From Prevotella ihumii (GTDB lineage: Bacteria; Bacteroidota; Bacteroidia; Bacteroidales; Bacteroidaceae), in the NCBI RefSeq assembly GCF_900155655.1, contig NZ_LT706987.1, positions 2,901,483 through 2,965,482 of the forward strand: a stretch of 64,000 nucleotides of DNA, read 5' to 3'. The notes under the pieces are model-generated. The model had not been told where the DNA came from and ran no database searches. It worked only from the letters and a program-made list of their open reading frames with translations. Both the position numbers and the translations under genes were made by a program. Positions 27,161 through 34,822 of the stretch are shown piece by piece. How positions within the stretch are numbered: the stretch's first letter is position 1; each line of letters starts with the position of its first letter.

Positions 27161-27778
27161 ATGAAGACCGCCCCACTCATTTGCATCGACCGCCACCGCC
27201 TTACGATAGACGGCGAGGGTGTCACCACCCTCGTGGCATTCCACGGATGCCCTCTCCATTGCAAGTATTGCCTCAATCCCCAATGCCTCGAAGCCGACGG
27301 CGTATGGCAGGAGATGGACACGGAACTGCTGATGATGAACGTGGAGATGGACAATCTTTATTTCTTGGCGACAGGAGGCGGCATCTGCTTTGGTGGAGGC
27401 GAACCACTCTTGCGAAGCGCATTCATCAAGGAATTTTGCGAGCAATGTCCTGAGGGATGGCAGTTTACGATGGAGACGAGCCTCAACGTGCCTCGCCATC
27501 ACTTGGAGGAAGTCATCTCCTTCATCGACTCCTTCATCATCGACATCAAGGACATGACACCTGCCATCTACCAAGCCTATACCGGCAAGGGCAATCAGCA
27601 AGTTATTGAGAACCTTGTTTGGCTCTACTCCCATGCCAAACATAAAGATAAAATCACCCTCCGTCTCCCCATTATACCCAAGTTCAACACTGAAGAGGAC
27701 AGAAAACACAGTCGTCAAGTCTTAGAAGAATTAGGGTATGAGAATTTTGATGAATTTGAATATGTGATTAGAGGATAA
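27161..27778 (+). CDS. Radical SAM protein of the glycyl-radical-enzyme activase type
   Basis: 205 residues. The cluster motif CPLHCKYC gives C30-x3-C34-x2-C37. The SAM motif GGGEPLL is near residue 88, and FIIDIKDM near residue 128 is typical of PflA-like activases. It lacks the extra ferredoxin insert, so it is a minimal form. The partner is unknown; no glycyl-radical enzyme is adjacent. It starts two bases after the split TonB gene, so they are one transcription unit. Its base composition is GC-richer than the flanking core genes, consistent with import. Confidence 0.88.
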   Translation: MKTAPLICIDRHRLTIDGEGVTTLVAFHGCPLHCKYCLNPQCLEADGVWQEMDTELLMMNVEMDNLYFLATGGGICFGGGEPLLRSAFIKEFCEQCPEGWQFTMETSLNVPRHHLEEVISFIDSFIIDIKDMTPAIYQAYTGKGNQQVIENLVWLYSHAKHKDKITLRLPIIPKFNTEEDRKHSRQVLEELGYENFDEFEYVIRG

Positions 27779-27805
27779 ACTGGTTAAATCTATGCCCTAC
27801 CGAGA

Positions 27806-28018
27806 CTATGGTCTCATTTCAGTGTTGTTTCTACGGACTATCTTGCCGTTCAAGGTGGACTCACGGATATACTCAGCCAACTTGCGATTGGTTTTTCTCG
27901 CCATCAATTTCAATACCTCGTAGCTTGGCAGAGAGAATTTCTTCGTGTCAAACTTTGACAGCTTGCGAATCCTTTTAGTGGGCAGTTTTCCACCCTTTCT
28001 CCTGGCTTGTTCATGCAT
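27806..28018 (-). CDS. MobC-like mobilisation protein, short or truncated
   Basis: 70 residues with RKLSKFDTKKFSLPSYEVLK and MARKTNRKLAEYIRESTLNG, resembling the ribbon-helix-helix/C-terminal part of MobC relaxosome accessory proteins of Bacteroidetes mobilisable elements. It is shorter than usual MobC proteins, and no relaxase (MobA/MobB) gene follows, so this is probably a remnant of a mobilisation region. A strong hairpin lies 83 bp upstream (28101-28142). Confidence 0.5.
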   Translation of the reverse strand: MHEQARRKGGKLPTKRIRKLSKFDTKKFSLPSYEVLKLMARKTNRKLAEYIRESTLNGKIVRRNNTEMRP

Positions 28019-28100
28019 GCTTGTAATTCGACATACTGTTTATAGTTGGTACACTCACTTTCTGCGACCGTTGGGAACAAAAATTCTCCGCCCTTATGGT

Positions 28101-28142
28101 GGAGCGAGGAGTTTTGGGGTTCCCAAAACATAACCTCGCTCC
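28101..28142. other. Strong 42-base hairpin upstream of the mob-like gene, candidate oriT
   Basis: Outer stem GGAGCGAGG/CCTCGCTCC (9 bp), internal bulge A/ATAA, inner stem GTTTTGGG/CCCAAAAC (8 bp) and a GTT loop. There is no T-run on either side, so it is not a simple terminator. Transfer origins of small Bacteroides elements often lie beside mobC and contain such hairpins. The assignment is inference. Confidence 0.4.
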
Positions 28143-28814
28143 CTCCTCTAAGAACAAAAGACGAGACATTTGCCTTTCAGCTCTCCATGCCCAAGGTTGC
28201 AGACCTTAATTCTCGCAATTTGCACCAAAAATCAAAGCTGCCACATTGAAGAATAAGGTCACAGATACAAACTACCTTGTTATTGAAGTGTGCAAAGGAC
28301 AAGGTGATAATATTCAGTGCGCAACTTGCCAAGTGTAGTAATTGTGTTTTGTCGTTTTACTTTGTGAACTATGCCGAGTGTGTTATATGCGCTGTGTGTC
28401 CTCGGTATAGTCTGCATAAATCTAATGCCATGCTAAAACACTGCGGAGGTTTGCCCAAGTGGCTGGAGGCGCAAAGCCTCCAAGGAACGTTGCTGCAACC
28501 ATTTCGGAGAATAGAGCGGTTGCCAATAAATCCACAAGTACATTCTACGGCAGACCAAGTGATGGGTATTTTTCAGTTGAGTAGTTGAGAATATGTTGTA
28601 TGGTAATGAAAATCAAAGACTTAACTTATCAACAAGTTCTCAACAAAAGTTTCTACACAACACTTCACTGGGCAAAAGAGAAACATAGGCATGAACATTG
28701 AGGATTTCTCTTTTCATCATTCTCTTTCTTTTGTTGAGATATTTGTTGAGAGTATGTAGAGCCGTAAATACTTGATATTCAACACTACTTTCTGTATATT
28801 CAACAAACCAACAA
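28143..28814. other. Gene-free stretch of the island
   Basis: No open frame with family character was found. A small GC-rich hairpin GGAGGC-gcaaa-GCCTCC occurs at about 28464-28480. The stretch may be remnant mobilisation or regulatory DNA. Confidence 0.4.
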
Positions 28815-28820
28815 AAATAA

Positions 28821-28860
28821 GGGGATTAGTCCGCCCTTTTAATGGCTTAGGACTATCCCC
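28821..28860 (-). terminator. Terminator of the integrase operon
   Basis: Imperfect arms GGGGATTAGTCC and GGaCTATCCCC around an A/T-rich loop. On the minus strand it is followed by TTATTTTTG. It lies about 80 bp below the 28942 stop. Confidence 0.6.
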
Positions 28861-28941
28861 ATCAAATAAGCTGCTTCATACCAATGCTTCTGTACTTCTT
28901 CGTGACAGAACGACAGCATTAAGCCAACGACAAGAGGACAT

Positions 28942-29316
28942 TCAGTTAATAGCGTTTGTCCCTCCATTGAGTTGTAGGATAATGACACTACCTTTCTCTT
29001 TTGCCCCGTACAACCTCTTTATGATTGTGTCACGAAATCGAACAGCACCGTATGAATTTATACGGAAACAAAGGGCAACAATCATCGGGAAGCCATACTG
29101 CGTTTGCCAAATGCCCTTGGAAGTTTCCTTTTTCTGTTGGACATCCGACACCAAAAACAAGCCTTCCTTGTACATTGACCTTATCACAGCATGGAGTTTC
29201 GGGGCGGTGACATGAAGCATATCAACCAATTCACCCTCAATCATTCACAAGTCTTGCAAGTTGGACGGAATGGAAAACTCTCCATTTCCGTCCATAGTGA
29301 TTACAGTTCTTTTCAT
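28942..29316 (-). pseudogene. Small integrase-linked protein interrupted by TGA
   Basis: An ATG at 29316 overlaps the integrase stop (ATGA). The frame reads MKRTVITMDGNGEFSIPS and reaches TGA after 23 codons. Immediately after it, in the same frame, comes MIEGELVDMLHVTAPKLHAV and about 80 more residues. TGA in place of a TGG tryptophan would restore one protein of about 124 residues. The continuous product resembles small proteins encoded after Bacteroidetes integrases. Function is unknown; the central part looks like a helix-turn-helix (EGELVDMLHVTAPKLHAVIR). Confidence 0.6.
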
Positions 29317-30536
29317 GCCATTCCTCCCATTGTTGGCAAATGCCCCTTGATTCGATTTTCAAAGACTGATATGTCATGCTCCAACTTGGTGCTTGTCACC
29401 TTGGCATATATCTGCGTCGTGGTGATGTTCGTGTGACCGAGTATCTTGCTTACTGTCTCAATCGGCATACCGTATTCCAGGGACAATACTGCAAACGAGT
29501 GCCTACTAACGTGGTACGAGATTCGTTTCTTGATGCCACACATTGCAGCCACTTTCTTGATGCGCTTGTTGATAGTGTCAAGTCTGCCGATATTGAACAA
29601 GTGGCTGTCCTTTCTCAATGGCTTGTATCTCTCAACAATCTGCATCGGAATATCCATCAGCTTGACTTGAAACGGCACGCCTGTCTTTTGACGCTTGGAA
29701 ACTATCCAAGGAGCACCGTTTATCATACAGATGTTGTCCTCCGTCAGGTTCTTTGTGTCAATGAAAGAGATACCTGTCCAACAGCCAAAAACGAAAAGGT
29801 CTCTTGCAAATGCCATGTTTGGGTCTTCCAACTTTATCTCGGTCATGGCGGTAAGCTCGTCCAAGGTCAAGAACTCACGCTCCTTGTGGTCTGGGTCAAC
29901 GTGGTACATGGCAAAAGGGTTTCTCGGTATCTTGCCGTTGTAGTGTGCTGCCGTGACGATATGCTTCAACGGAATGGAGTATATCCAAATGGTGGACTGC
30001 GTAAGCCCTACAACGTTCTTCAAGTACAGGCAAAAGTCACGGATGAACTCCTCGGTAAGCTCATTCATTGCCATATCGCTGCGCTTGTACTGAAACTTGA
30101 TGAACTCGGCAACGTACTTTCTTACCACAAGATACTTGCGATAAGTCCTAACAGCTCGGTCTTTGCCCACACGTTTGGCAAAGGTTGCGTTCTCCTTGTC
30201 AAAGGCTCTGAGCAATGTCTCGTACTCCATGCCTATGCCTTGATAAGCGTTTCTCACCATTCCAGCGGTAACGAACGCCTCACGGTCGGAAAGTCGTTGG
30301 TAATGCTTGGTGATTTGAGCCTTGATGTTGTCAAGCGCAAAGTTCACCTCCTTGGCTTCCTTGCTCCTTCCCTTTGCTCTGTTGCCCTTGGCATCCCATA
30401 TCGCCTTGCTTACGCTCTGCTTGCAGCTGAACTGTGCGATAGTTCCGTTGATTGTCACTCGTCCCATGATAGGGACAATTCCGTTTCTCTCCTTGCTTCC
30501 ATTTACATAGAAGACTGTCTTAAATGTACTTCTCAT
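29313..30536 (-). CDS. int: Tyrosine recombinase/integrase, IntDOT-like
   Basis: 407 residues. An arm-binding domain (1-120), a SAM-like core-binding domain (about 125-210) and a catalytic domain follow in order. Active-site residues visible are K281 (SKRQKTG), H342 and R345 (HVSRH), H368 (LGHTN) and the nucleophile Y377 (TQIYAK). The first catalytic arginine is missing: the usual TGLR is TGIS (S257), the same replacement known for IntDOT of CTnDOT. It probably integrated the surrounding island. It is coupled by an ATGA overlap to the small downstream gene. Confidence 0.93.
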   Translation of the reverse strand: MRSTFKTVFYVNGSKERNGIVPIMGRVTINGTIAQFSCKQSVSKAIWDAKGNRAKGRSKEAKEVNFALDNIKAQITKHYQRLSDREAFVTAGMVRNAYQGIGMEYETLLRAFDKENATFAKRVGKDRAVRTYRKYLVVRKYVAEFIKFQYKRSDMAMNELTEEFIRDFCLYLKNVVGLTQSTIWIYSIPLKHIVTAAHYNGKIPRNPFAMYHVDPDHKEREFLTLDELTAMTEIKLEDPNMAFARDLFVFGCWTGISFIDTKNLTEDNICMINGAPWIVSKRQKTGVPFQVKLMDIPMQIVERYKPLRKDSHLFNIGRLDTINKRIKKVAAMCGIKKRISYHVSRHSFAVLSLEYGMPIETVSKILGHTNITTTQIYAKVTSTKLEHDISVFENRIKGHLPTMGGMA

Positions 30537-30658
30537 AATTCCTTGCTTTTGTTCGGTGCAAAATTAAATCATGAGAGTTGCATGGCAAATTCTAAACCTG
30601 TGCAGAATGGAGAAGTAAGAACCGAAGCCGTTAAATATGCTTATTAGGGCATTTCTTT

Positions 30659-30698
30659 GAGGTAATGACTTGAAAGCGTTTCCACTTCTCAAATCCGC
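30659..30698. repeat. Candidate attR: right copy of the 14-bp island border repeat
   Basis: GAGGTAATGACTTG at 30659-30672, then TCAAATCCGC at 30689-30698, matching 24069-24122. It lies about 120 bp outside the integrase start and just above the bamD promoter region. Confidence 0.45.
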
Positions 30699-30833
30699 CA
30701 TTTTCGCATTTCCTCACGAATGCCACTTAAAGCCAACGACTACCACAACCACTTGAAACTCAAAACAAAAGCTCAAATCTGCTATTTTTTGCTTTTTTTA
30801 TCAGTCTTTTTTGAAAAAATATACAATGTGTAC

Positions 30834-30864
30834 TTTGTTATTTATAGAATAATGTGTAACTTTG
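30834..30864 (+). promoter_or_regulatory. bamD promoter
   Basis: TTTG at 30834-30837, exactly 19 bp, TAACTTTG at 30857-30864: a consensus Bacteroidetes promoter. The leader is short; the ATG is at 30882. Confidence 0.8.
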
Positions 30865-30881
30865 CATTTCAAAATAAATAT

Positions 30882-31715
30882 ATGAAGAAGAATATTCTCG
30901 TTGCATTAGTTGCAGCACTGCTTCTTACAAGTTGTGCGCAAGAATACAATCAAGTTTACAAGAGCACAAACTATACATACAAGTATGAGTTTGCGAAAGA
31001 ATGTTTTGCAAAGAGGAAATACAGCTTTGCAGTGCCATTGTTGCAAGAATTGGTTACCATAACTAAGGGTACAGACAATGCACAGGAATGTTTGTATATG
31101 TTGGCAATGTCTGAATACTATTTGGAAGATTATCAGGCAGCTTCTGAAGCATTCAAGAAATATTTCCAAACTTACCCTCGCGGACATTATGCAGAGATGG
31201 CTTCGTTCTATATAGGACAAAGTTTGTATGAAGGAACACCCGAACCACGATTAGACCAGACCCCTACCGTGGCTGCCATAGCGGCTTTCCAAGACTATTT
31301 GGATATATTTCCCGATGGCAAAATGAAAGGTACAGCGCAACAACGCTTGTTTGCTTTGCAGGATAAACTCATCAGAAAAGAATATCTGAACGCAAAATTG
31401 TATTACAACCTTGGTTCTTATTTCGGCAATTGCACAAGTGGGGGTAACAACTATGAGGCTTGTATCGTTACGGCACAAAATGCTTTGAACGATTTTCCAT
31501 ACACCCCACTGCGTGAGGACTTCGCCATTTTGCTGATGAAAAGCAAGTACGAGTTGGCACAAATGAGTGTGGAAGAAAAGAAAATGCAACGCTTCCAAGA
31601 TGCTGAAGACGAGTGTTACGGATTTATAAACGAATATCCCGACTCGAAAGAACGTGCTACGGCAGAGAAATACATTGAAAAATGTAAAGAGATAACAAGC
31701 AAGATTAAAGAATAA
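30882..31715 (+). CDS. bamD: Outer membrane protein assembly factor BamD
   Basis: 277-residue lipoprotein of the BAM machine that inserts beta-barrel proteins into the outer membrane. The signal peptide ends in a lipobox LLTSC (C about residue 18). The mature part is built of TPR-like helices (FAVPLLQELVTITKGTDNAQ, YLEDYQAASEAFKKYF) followed by the conserved YPRGHYAEMASFYIGQSLY. The frame is open further upstream, but 30882 places the signal peptide at the terminus and lies just after a consensus promoter. rpoZ and a DUF4293 gene follow. Confidence 0.95.
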   Translation: MKKNILVALVAALLLTSCAQEYNQVYKSTNYTYKYEFAKECFAKRKYSFAVPLLQELVTITKGTDNAQECLYMLAMSEYYLEDYQAASEAFKKYFQTYPRGHYAEMASFYIGQSLYEGTPEPRLDQTPTVAAIAAFQDYLDIFPDGKMKGTAQQRLFALQDKLIRKEYLNAKLYYNLGSYFGNCTSGGNNYEACIVTAQNALNDFPYTPLREDFAILLMKSKYELAQMSVEEKKMQRFQDAEDECYGFINEYPDSKERATAEKYIEKCKEITSKIKE

Positions 31716-31740
31716 AGAAAACTAAAATATTAATATAATA

Positions 31741-32088
31741 ATGGAGTACAAGAAGTCAAAATCACCTGTTAACACAGTAACCCGTGACGTAGTGGAACTT
31801 TGGAAAGATACTGACAATATCTACGAAAGTGTTGCTATCATCGCAAAACGTGCTAATCAGATTTCTATCGAAATCAAACAAGACCTCAGCAAGAAGCTTG
31901 CAGAGTTTGCATCGTACAACGACTCACTCGAAGAAGTATTCGAAAATCGTGAACAGATAGAGATTAGCCGTTATTATGAGAAACTCCCAAAACCAGTTTT
32001 GTTGGCAACACAAGAGTTTCTTGATGGCAATATCTACTGGCGCGACCCATCAAAGGAAAATGTTGTAGAAGACGATTTTGATTTGTAA
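31741..32088 (+). CDS. rpoZ: RNA polymerase omega subunit, Bacteroidetes type (Rpb6 superfamily)
   Basis: 115 residues. MEYKKSKSPVNTVTRDV and IYESVAIIAKRANQIS match the omega/Rpb6 fold, in which the latter motif is the conserved helix binding the beta-prime subunit. The C-terminal extension (about 60 residues) is usual for this phylum. It lies between bamD and a DUF4293 gene, a common order in Bacteroidales. Confidence 0.9.
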   Translation: MEYKKSKSPVNTVTRDVVELWKDTDNIYESVAIIAKRANQISIEIKQDLSKKLAEFASYNDSLEEVFENREQIEISRYYEKLPKPVLLATQEFLDGNIYWRDPSKENVVEDDFDL

Positions 32089-32091
32089 ACA

Positions 32092-32544
32092 ATGATACAA
32101 CGTAAGCAAAGTATCTTCTTACTCATTTCGTTCATCGTTCTTTTGGTGTGCTTATGCTTGCCTATCGGTAGCATCGAACCTAAGGGAATGGGGGCTGAAA
32201 GAGAGATGATGAACCTTTGGATTGTAGACGGAAATGGTGCGAAAGATTTTTCTGTATGGCCATTGTTTGCCCTACTTCTTCTTTCTTTGCCTATTCATTT
32301 GTTCACAATTTTCGATTACAAAAATCGCAAACGCCAAGTTTCAACTTGCAGCGTTATGCTTTTGCTTGATGCAGCTTGGTATGTAACATACGGATTGATG
32401 AACTATACTTCTATCCAAGTTGGAGCGTTCAGTTTTGCATTTGCAGTTTGCTTGCCTTTGGTGTCAGCCATTCTCTTAATAATGGCTCGACAGGCTGTTA
32501 AGGCTGATGAGGCTTTAGTAAGGGCAGCGGATAGAATAAGATAA
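32092..32544 (+). CDS. DUF4293 family membrane protein
   Basis: 150 residues with four predicted membrane helices (about 8-28, 58-78, 86-108, 115-136). It begins MIQRKQSIFLLISFIVLLVC, typical of DUF4293, a Bacteroidetes family without known function usually next to bamD and omega. It starts three bases after rpoZ ends and is surely co-transcribed. Confidence 0.88.
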   Translation: MIQRKQSIFLLISFIVLLVCLCLPIGSIEPKGMGAEREMMNLWIVDGNGAKDFSVWPLFALLLLSLPIHLFTIFDYKNRKRQVSTCSVMLLLDAAWYVTYGLMNYTSIQVGAFSFAFAVCLPLVSAILLIMARQAVKADEALVRAADRIR

Positions 32545-32568
32545 ACAGAAAATTGAGATATAAAAAAT

Positions 32569-32608
32569 AAAGGCTTGCCCTCTCTTTTGAGATAGCAAGC
32601 CTTTATTG
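32569..32608 (+). terminator. Terminator of the bamD-rpoZ-DUF4293 operon
   Basis: Perfect arms AAAGGCTTGC and GCAAGCCTTT around a 16-base loop, with an AT-rich tail. Confidence 0.8.
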
Positions 32609-32637
32609 TATGCTTGAAATATTTGGATTGCTTTTAA

Positions 32638-32830
32638 CCCAAATCGATCGTTAGACTTCTTCGAGATTTGCGAGCTTATTTTGAACTTTTTTTGGTTGTT
32701 TTTGAAGACGTTTAGCGAGCTAAACAACTGAAAAAACAAACGAAAAGAGCCAAAATAAGGTGCAAAGACGAAGAAAAGCATAACAGCTAAACGCTTTAAA
32801 AAGCCTTTGCGGGCTAATGACCAATTTGGG
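32638..32830. repeat. Foldback element, type B (193 bp)
   Basis: Begins CCCAAATCGATCGTTAG and ends CTAATGACCAATTTGGG. Flanks TTTAA (32633-32637) and TTTAT (32831-32835) match in four of five positions. It has the same apex GTTTAGCGAGCTAAAC as at 14415. It lies between convergent transcription units. Confidence 0.85.
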
Positions 32831-32894
32831 TTTATTCATTTCCACTCTATTCATAGAACGGAAGCGGAAAGAACAAAAGAGGCAATCTTCAGAA

Positions 32895-33587
32895 TTACAA
32901 ACCTAAGCCTTTGATAGCCTTATTAGCAGCATCGTTTACAGCTTTGTTAGCTTTTTCAGATGCTTGAGTTGCCTTTTCCTTTGCTTGACCAGTAGCTTCG
33001 TTTACCTTTGCTTTAGCTGCATCTTTAGCTTCAGTAACCTTTTCTTCTACCTTAGCTTCAGCTGCTTGCTTAGCATCGTTCACTTTTTCTGCTGCTGCGG
33101 CTTTAGCTGTACCTACAGCTTCCTTACCTGCTTCAGCACCATCAGCAATCTTTTGCAATAATGCGTCAGGGTTTGCTGAAGAGATTGTTGATACAGCAGA
33201 GGTCAAAGCTGTAGCGATTGTTGGATTACCAGCCTTTGCCACTACGTTCTGAATGCTTTCTGCATTAGCTTTAATCCATTCTTGCAACTTTGCAATATAT
33301 TCTTTGGCCTTTTCAGGATTGTTCTTAACCATTTCAGCAGCCTTAGCCTGTGCGCCTGCTATCATACCTGCAACGGCATTAGCATCACCAGACTTCAACT
33401 TTTCGCCCAACTCACCAACAAGAGCCTTTGCATCTTCTGGAACGTTAGCTGTGGCAATTGCAGCAGTTGAATCTGCTGTTACTTCTGTTGAGTCACCCTC
33501 GGCATTTGCATTTGGTTTTGCATTGTTACCGCAACTTGTAAATGCTACTGCGGCAACAGTCATTGCCATCAAAAATACTTTCTTCAT
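32895..33587 (-). CDS. Lipoprotein with LEA/apolipoprotein-like amphipathic repeats
   Basis: 230 residues. The signal peptide ends in a lipobox FTSC (C about residue 19). A low-complexity acidic linker follows (NANAEGDSTEVTADST). The C-terminal 90 residues are alanine/lysine-rich 11-mer-like repeats (EKVNDAKQAAEAKVEEKVTE, KANKAVNDAANKAIKG) resembling LEA group 3 proteins, which protect membranes or proteins under stress. The exact role is unknown. Monocistronic, facing the type B element at 32638. Confidence 0.75.
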   Translation of the reverse strand: MKKVFLMAMTVAAVAFTSCGNNAKPNANAEGDSTEVTADSTAAIATANVPEDAKALVGELGEKLKSGDANAVAGMIAGAQAKAAEMVKNNPEKAKEYIAKLQEWIKANAESIQNVVAKAGNPTIATALTSAVSTISSANPDALLQKIADGAEAGKEAVGTAKAAAAEKVNDAKQAAEAKVEEKVTEAKDAAKAKVNEATGQAKEKATQASEKANKAVNDAANKAIKGLGL

Positions 33588-33796
33588 TTTTTCTTTCTTT
33601 TATATTATTCTTTGGAAGCTAAAACTTCCCATACTTATTTAGTTAAAGTTCAGCATTGACGAAACAAATCGTCGATTACTGATTGGTCAAAGTTACAATT
33701 ATATTCTTATTAATCTCTATTTATTCTTATTATTTAACTATTTTAGACCAATTATTCACAATTTATCACCCACTTATTGTATAACCTTTCAAAATA

Positions 33797-34822
33797 TTAC
33801 TTTTGTGTCTGTGCATCTATATTTCGTTTCAAGCCTTCGTACTTAGCACGTTTTACGGCAGAGCCTTTGAAGAGTTGGCGATATTGCTCAATAGTTAGGT
33901 TGTGCCAATCTTCCTTTTTCATTTGTAAGAGTTCGGGCTTAGGCTGAAATTCGGGTGTGGTATTGGGGGTTGAAAATCTATTCCACGGACACGCTTTTTG
34001 GCATAAATCGCAACCATAGATGGTGTCGCCCATCGCTGCTTTCGCCTTATCGGAGAGTTTGCCACGATTTTCTATCAACTGATAAGAGAGGCATCGCTCG
34101 GCATCAAGTCCCGTCTCTTCAGCAAGGGCACAAGTAGGACAAGCGTCAATACAACGATGACAGCCTCCACAACGATTTTTCATAGGTTCATCGTATTCGT
34201 CTAACTCGTAAGGGAGGAAGATTTCGCCCAAGAAAAACATTGTTCCTGCCTTTGGGATAATGAGCTGATGGCTCTTCCCTACCCAACCTAAGCCTGCCTT
34301 CCACGCCCAATAACGTTCTAAAACAGGAGCAGTATCGACAAAAACACGAATTTCGGGAGGAGGAAGATTTACAGAAGAGGAGGGTGCAACGTCGGACAAT
34401 TCAGACGAGTCCGACCTGTCCGACAAGTCTGACAACTCTGCAAAAACCTCCTCAACTTTAGGGAATATGCTTGCTAAAGCTCGCAGCCGTTCTTTCATAA
34501 TATCGTGATAATCAAGCCCAAGTGCGTATGCTGCTAACTGATACTCGCCCGCTGGCATTGTCTGAGCTGGTGCATAATTCATTGCCAACGAAAGAATGGT
34601 TTTTGTATGAGGAACTAAAAGATTGGGATTGAGCCGTTTTTCCGTGTGATTAGCCATATACGTCATATCGGCATATTGACCTTTGGCTATCCAACGACGC
34701 ACTTGCACCGCTGTGTCTTCATCTACAGGAGCTGAACGGGCTGCTCCACAAGCAGAAAAGCCGAGACGCTGTGCCTCGGCTTTAATCTTTTTCAGTGAAA
34801 ACTTTAAACTCATATCCTTCAT
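33797..34822 (-). CDS. queG: Epoxyqueuosine reductase QueG, with an SD-repeat insertion
   Basis: 341 residues. A cobalamin and iron-sulfur enzyme that reduces epoxyqueuosine to queuosine in tRNA. The two 4Fe-4S motifs are CGGCHRCIDACPTCA and CDLCQKACPWN; RVFVDTAPVLERYWAWKAGL is the family core. Between about residues 128 and 150 there is an unusual LSDLSDRSDSSELSD segment that comes from the 9-bp minisatellite found elsewhere in the window. It sits just before the conserved core strand, probably in a surface loop, and keeps the frame. A second start at 34813 is possible. It overlaps the deacetylase gene end by about 40 bases. Confidence 0.94.
   Translation of the reverse strand: MKDMSLKFSLKKIKAEAQRLGFSACGAARSAPVDEDTAVQVRRWIAKGQYADMTYMANHTEKRLNPNLLVPHTKTILSLAMNYAPAQTMPAGEYQLAAYALGLDYHDIMKERLRALASIFPKVEEVFAELSDLSDRSDSSELSDVAPSSSVNLPPPEIRVFVDTAPVLERYWAWKAGLGWVGKSHQLIIPKAGTMFFLGEIFLPYELDEYDEPMKNRCGGCHRCIDACPTCALAEETGLDAERCLSYQLIENRGKLSDKAKAAMGDTIYGCDLCQKACPWNRFSTPNTTPEFQPKPELLQMKKEDWHNLTIEQYRQLFKGSAVKRAKYEGLKRNIDAQTQK
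34391..34437. repeat. 9-bp minisatellite inside queG
   Basis: About five units related to GTCYGACNN. On the coding (minus) strand they read as three-codon units xSD, so the frame is preserved. Confidence 0.85.

Noticed and set aside
27146..27718. 190-codon minus-strand frame
   Set aside because: Antisense of the radical SAM gene, whose CxxxCxxC and GGGEP motifs are decisive.
28143..28814. tRNA or other stable RNA as integration target of the island
   Set aside because: No cloverleaf or known RNA motif could be recognised here or near the 24069 and 30659 repeats.
29376..30647. 423-codon plus-strand frame
   Set aside because: It lies opposite the integrase, which has clear catalytic motifs. 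The plus-strand product has no recognisable domain and odd cysteine/histidine content.
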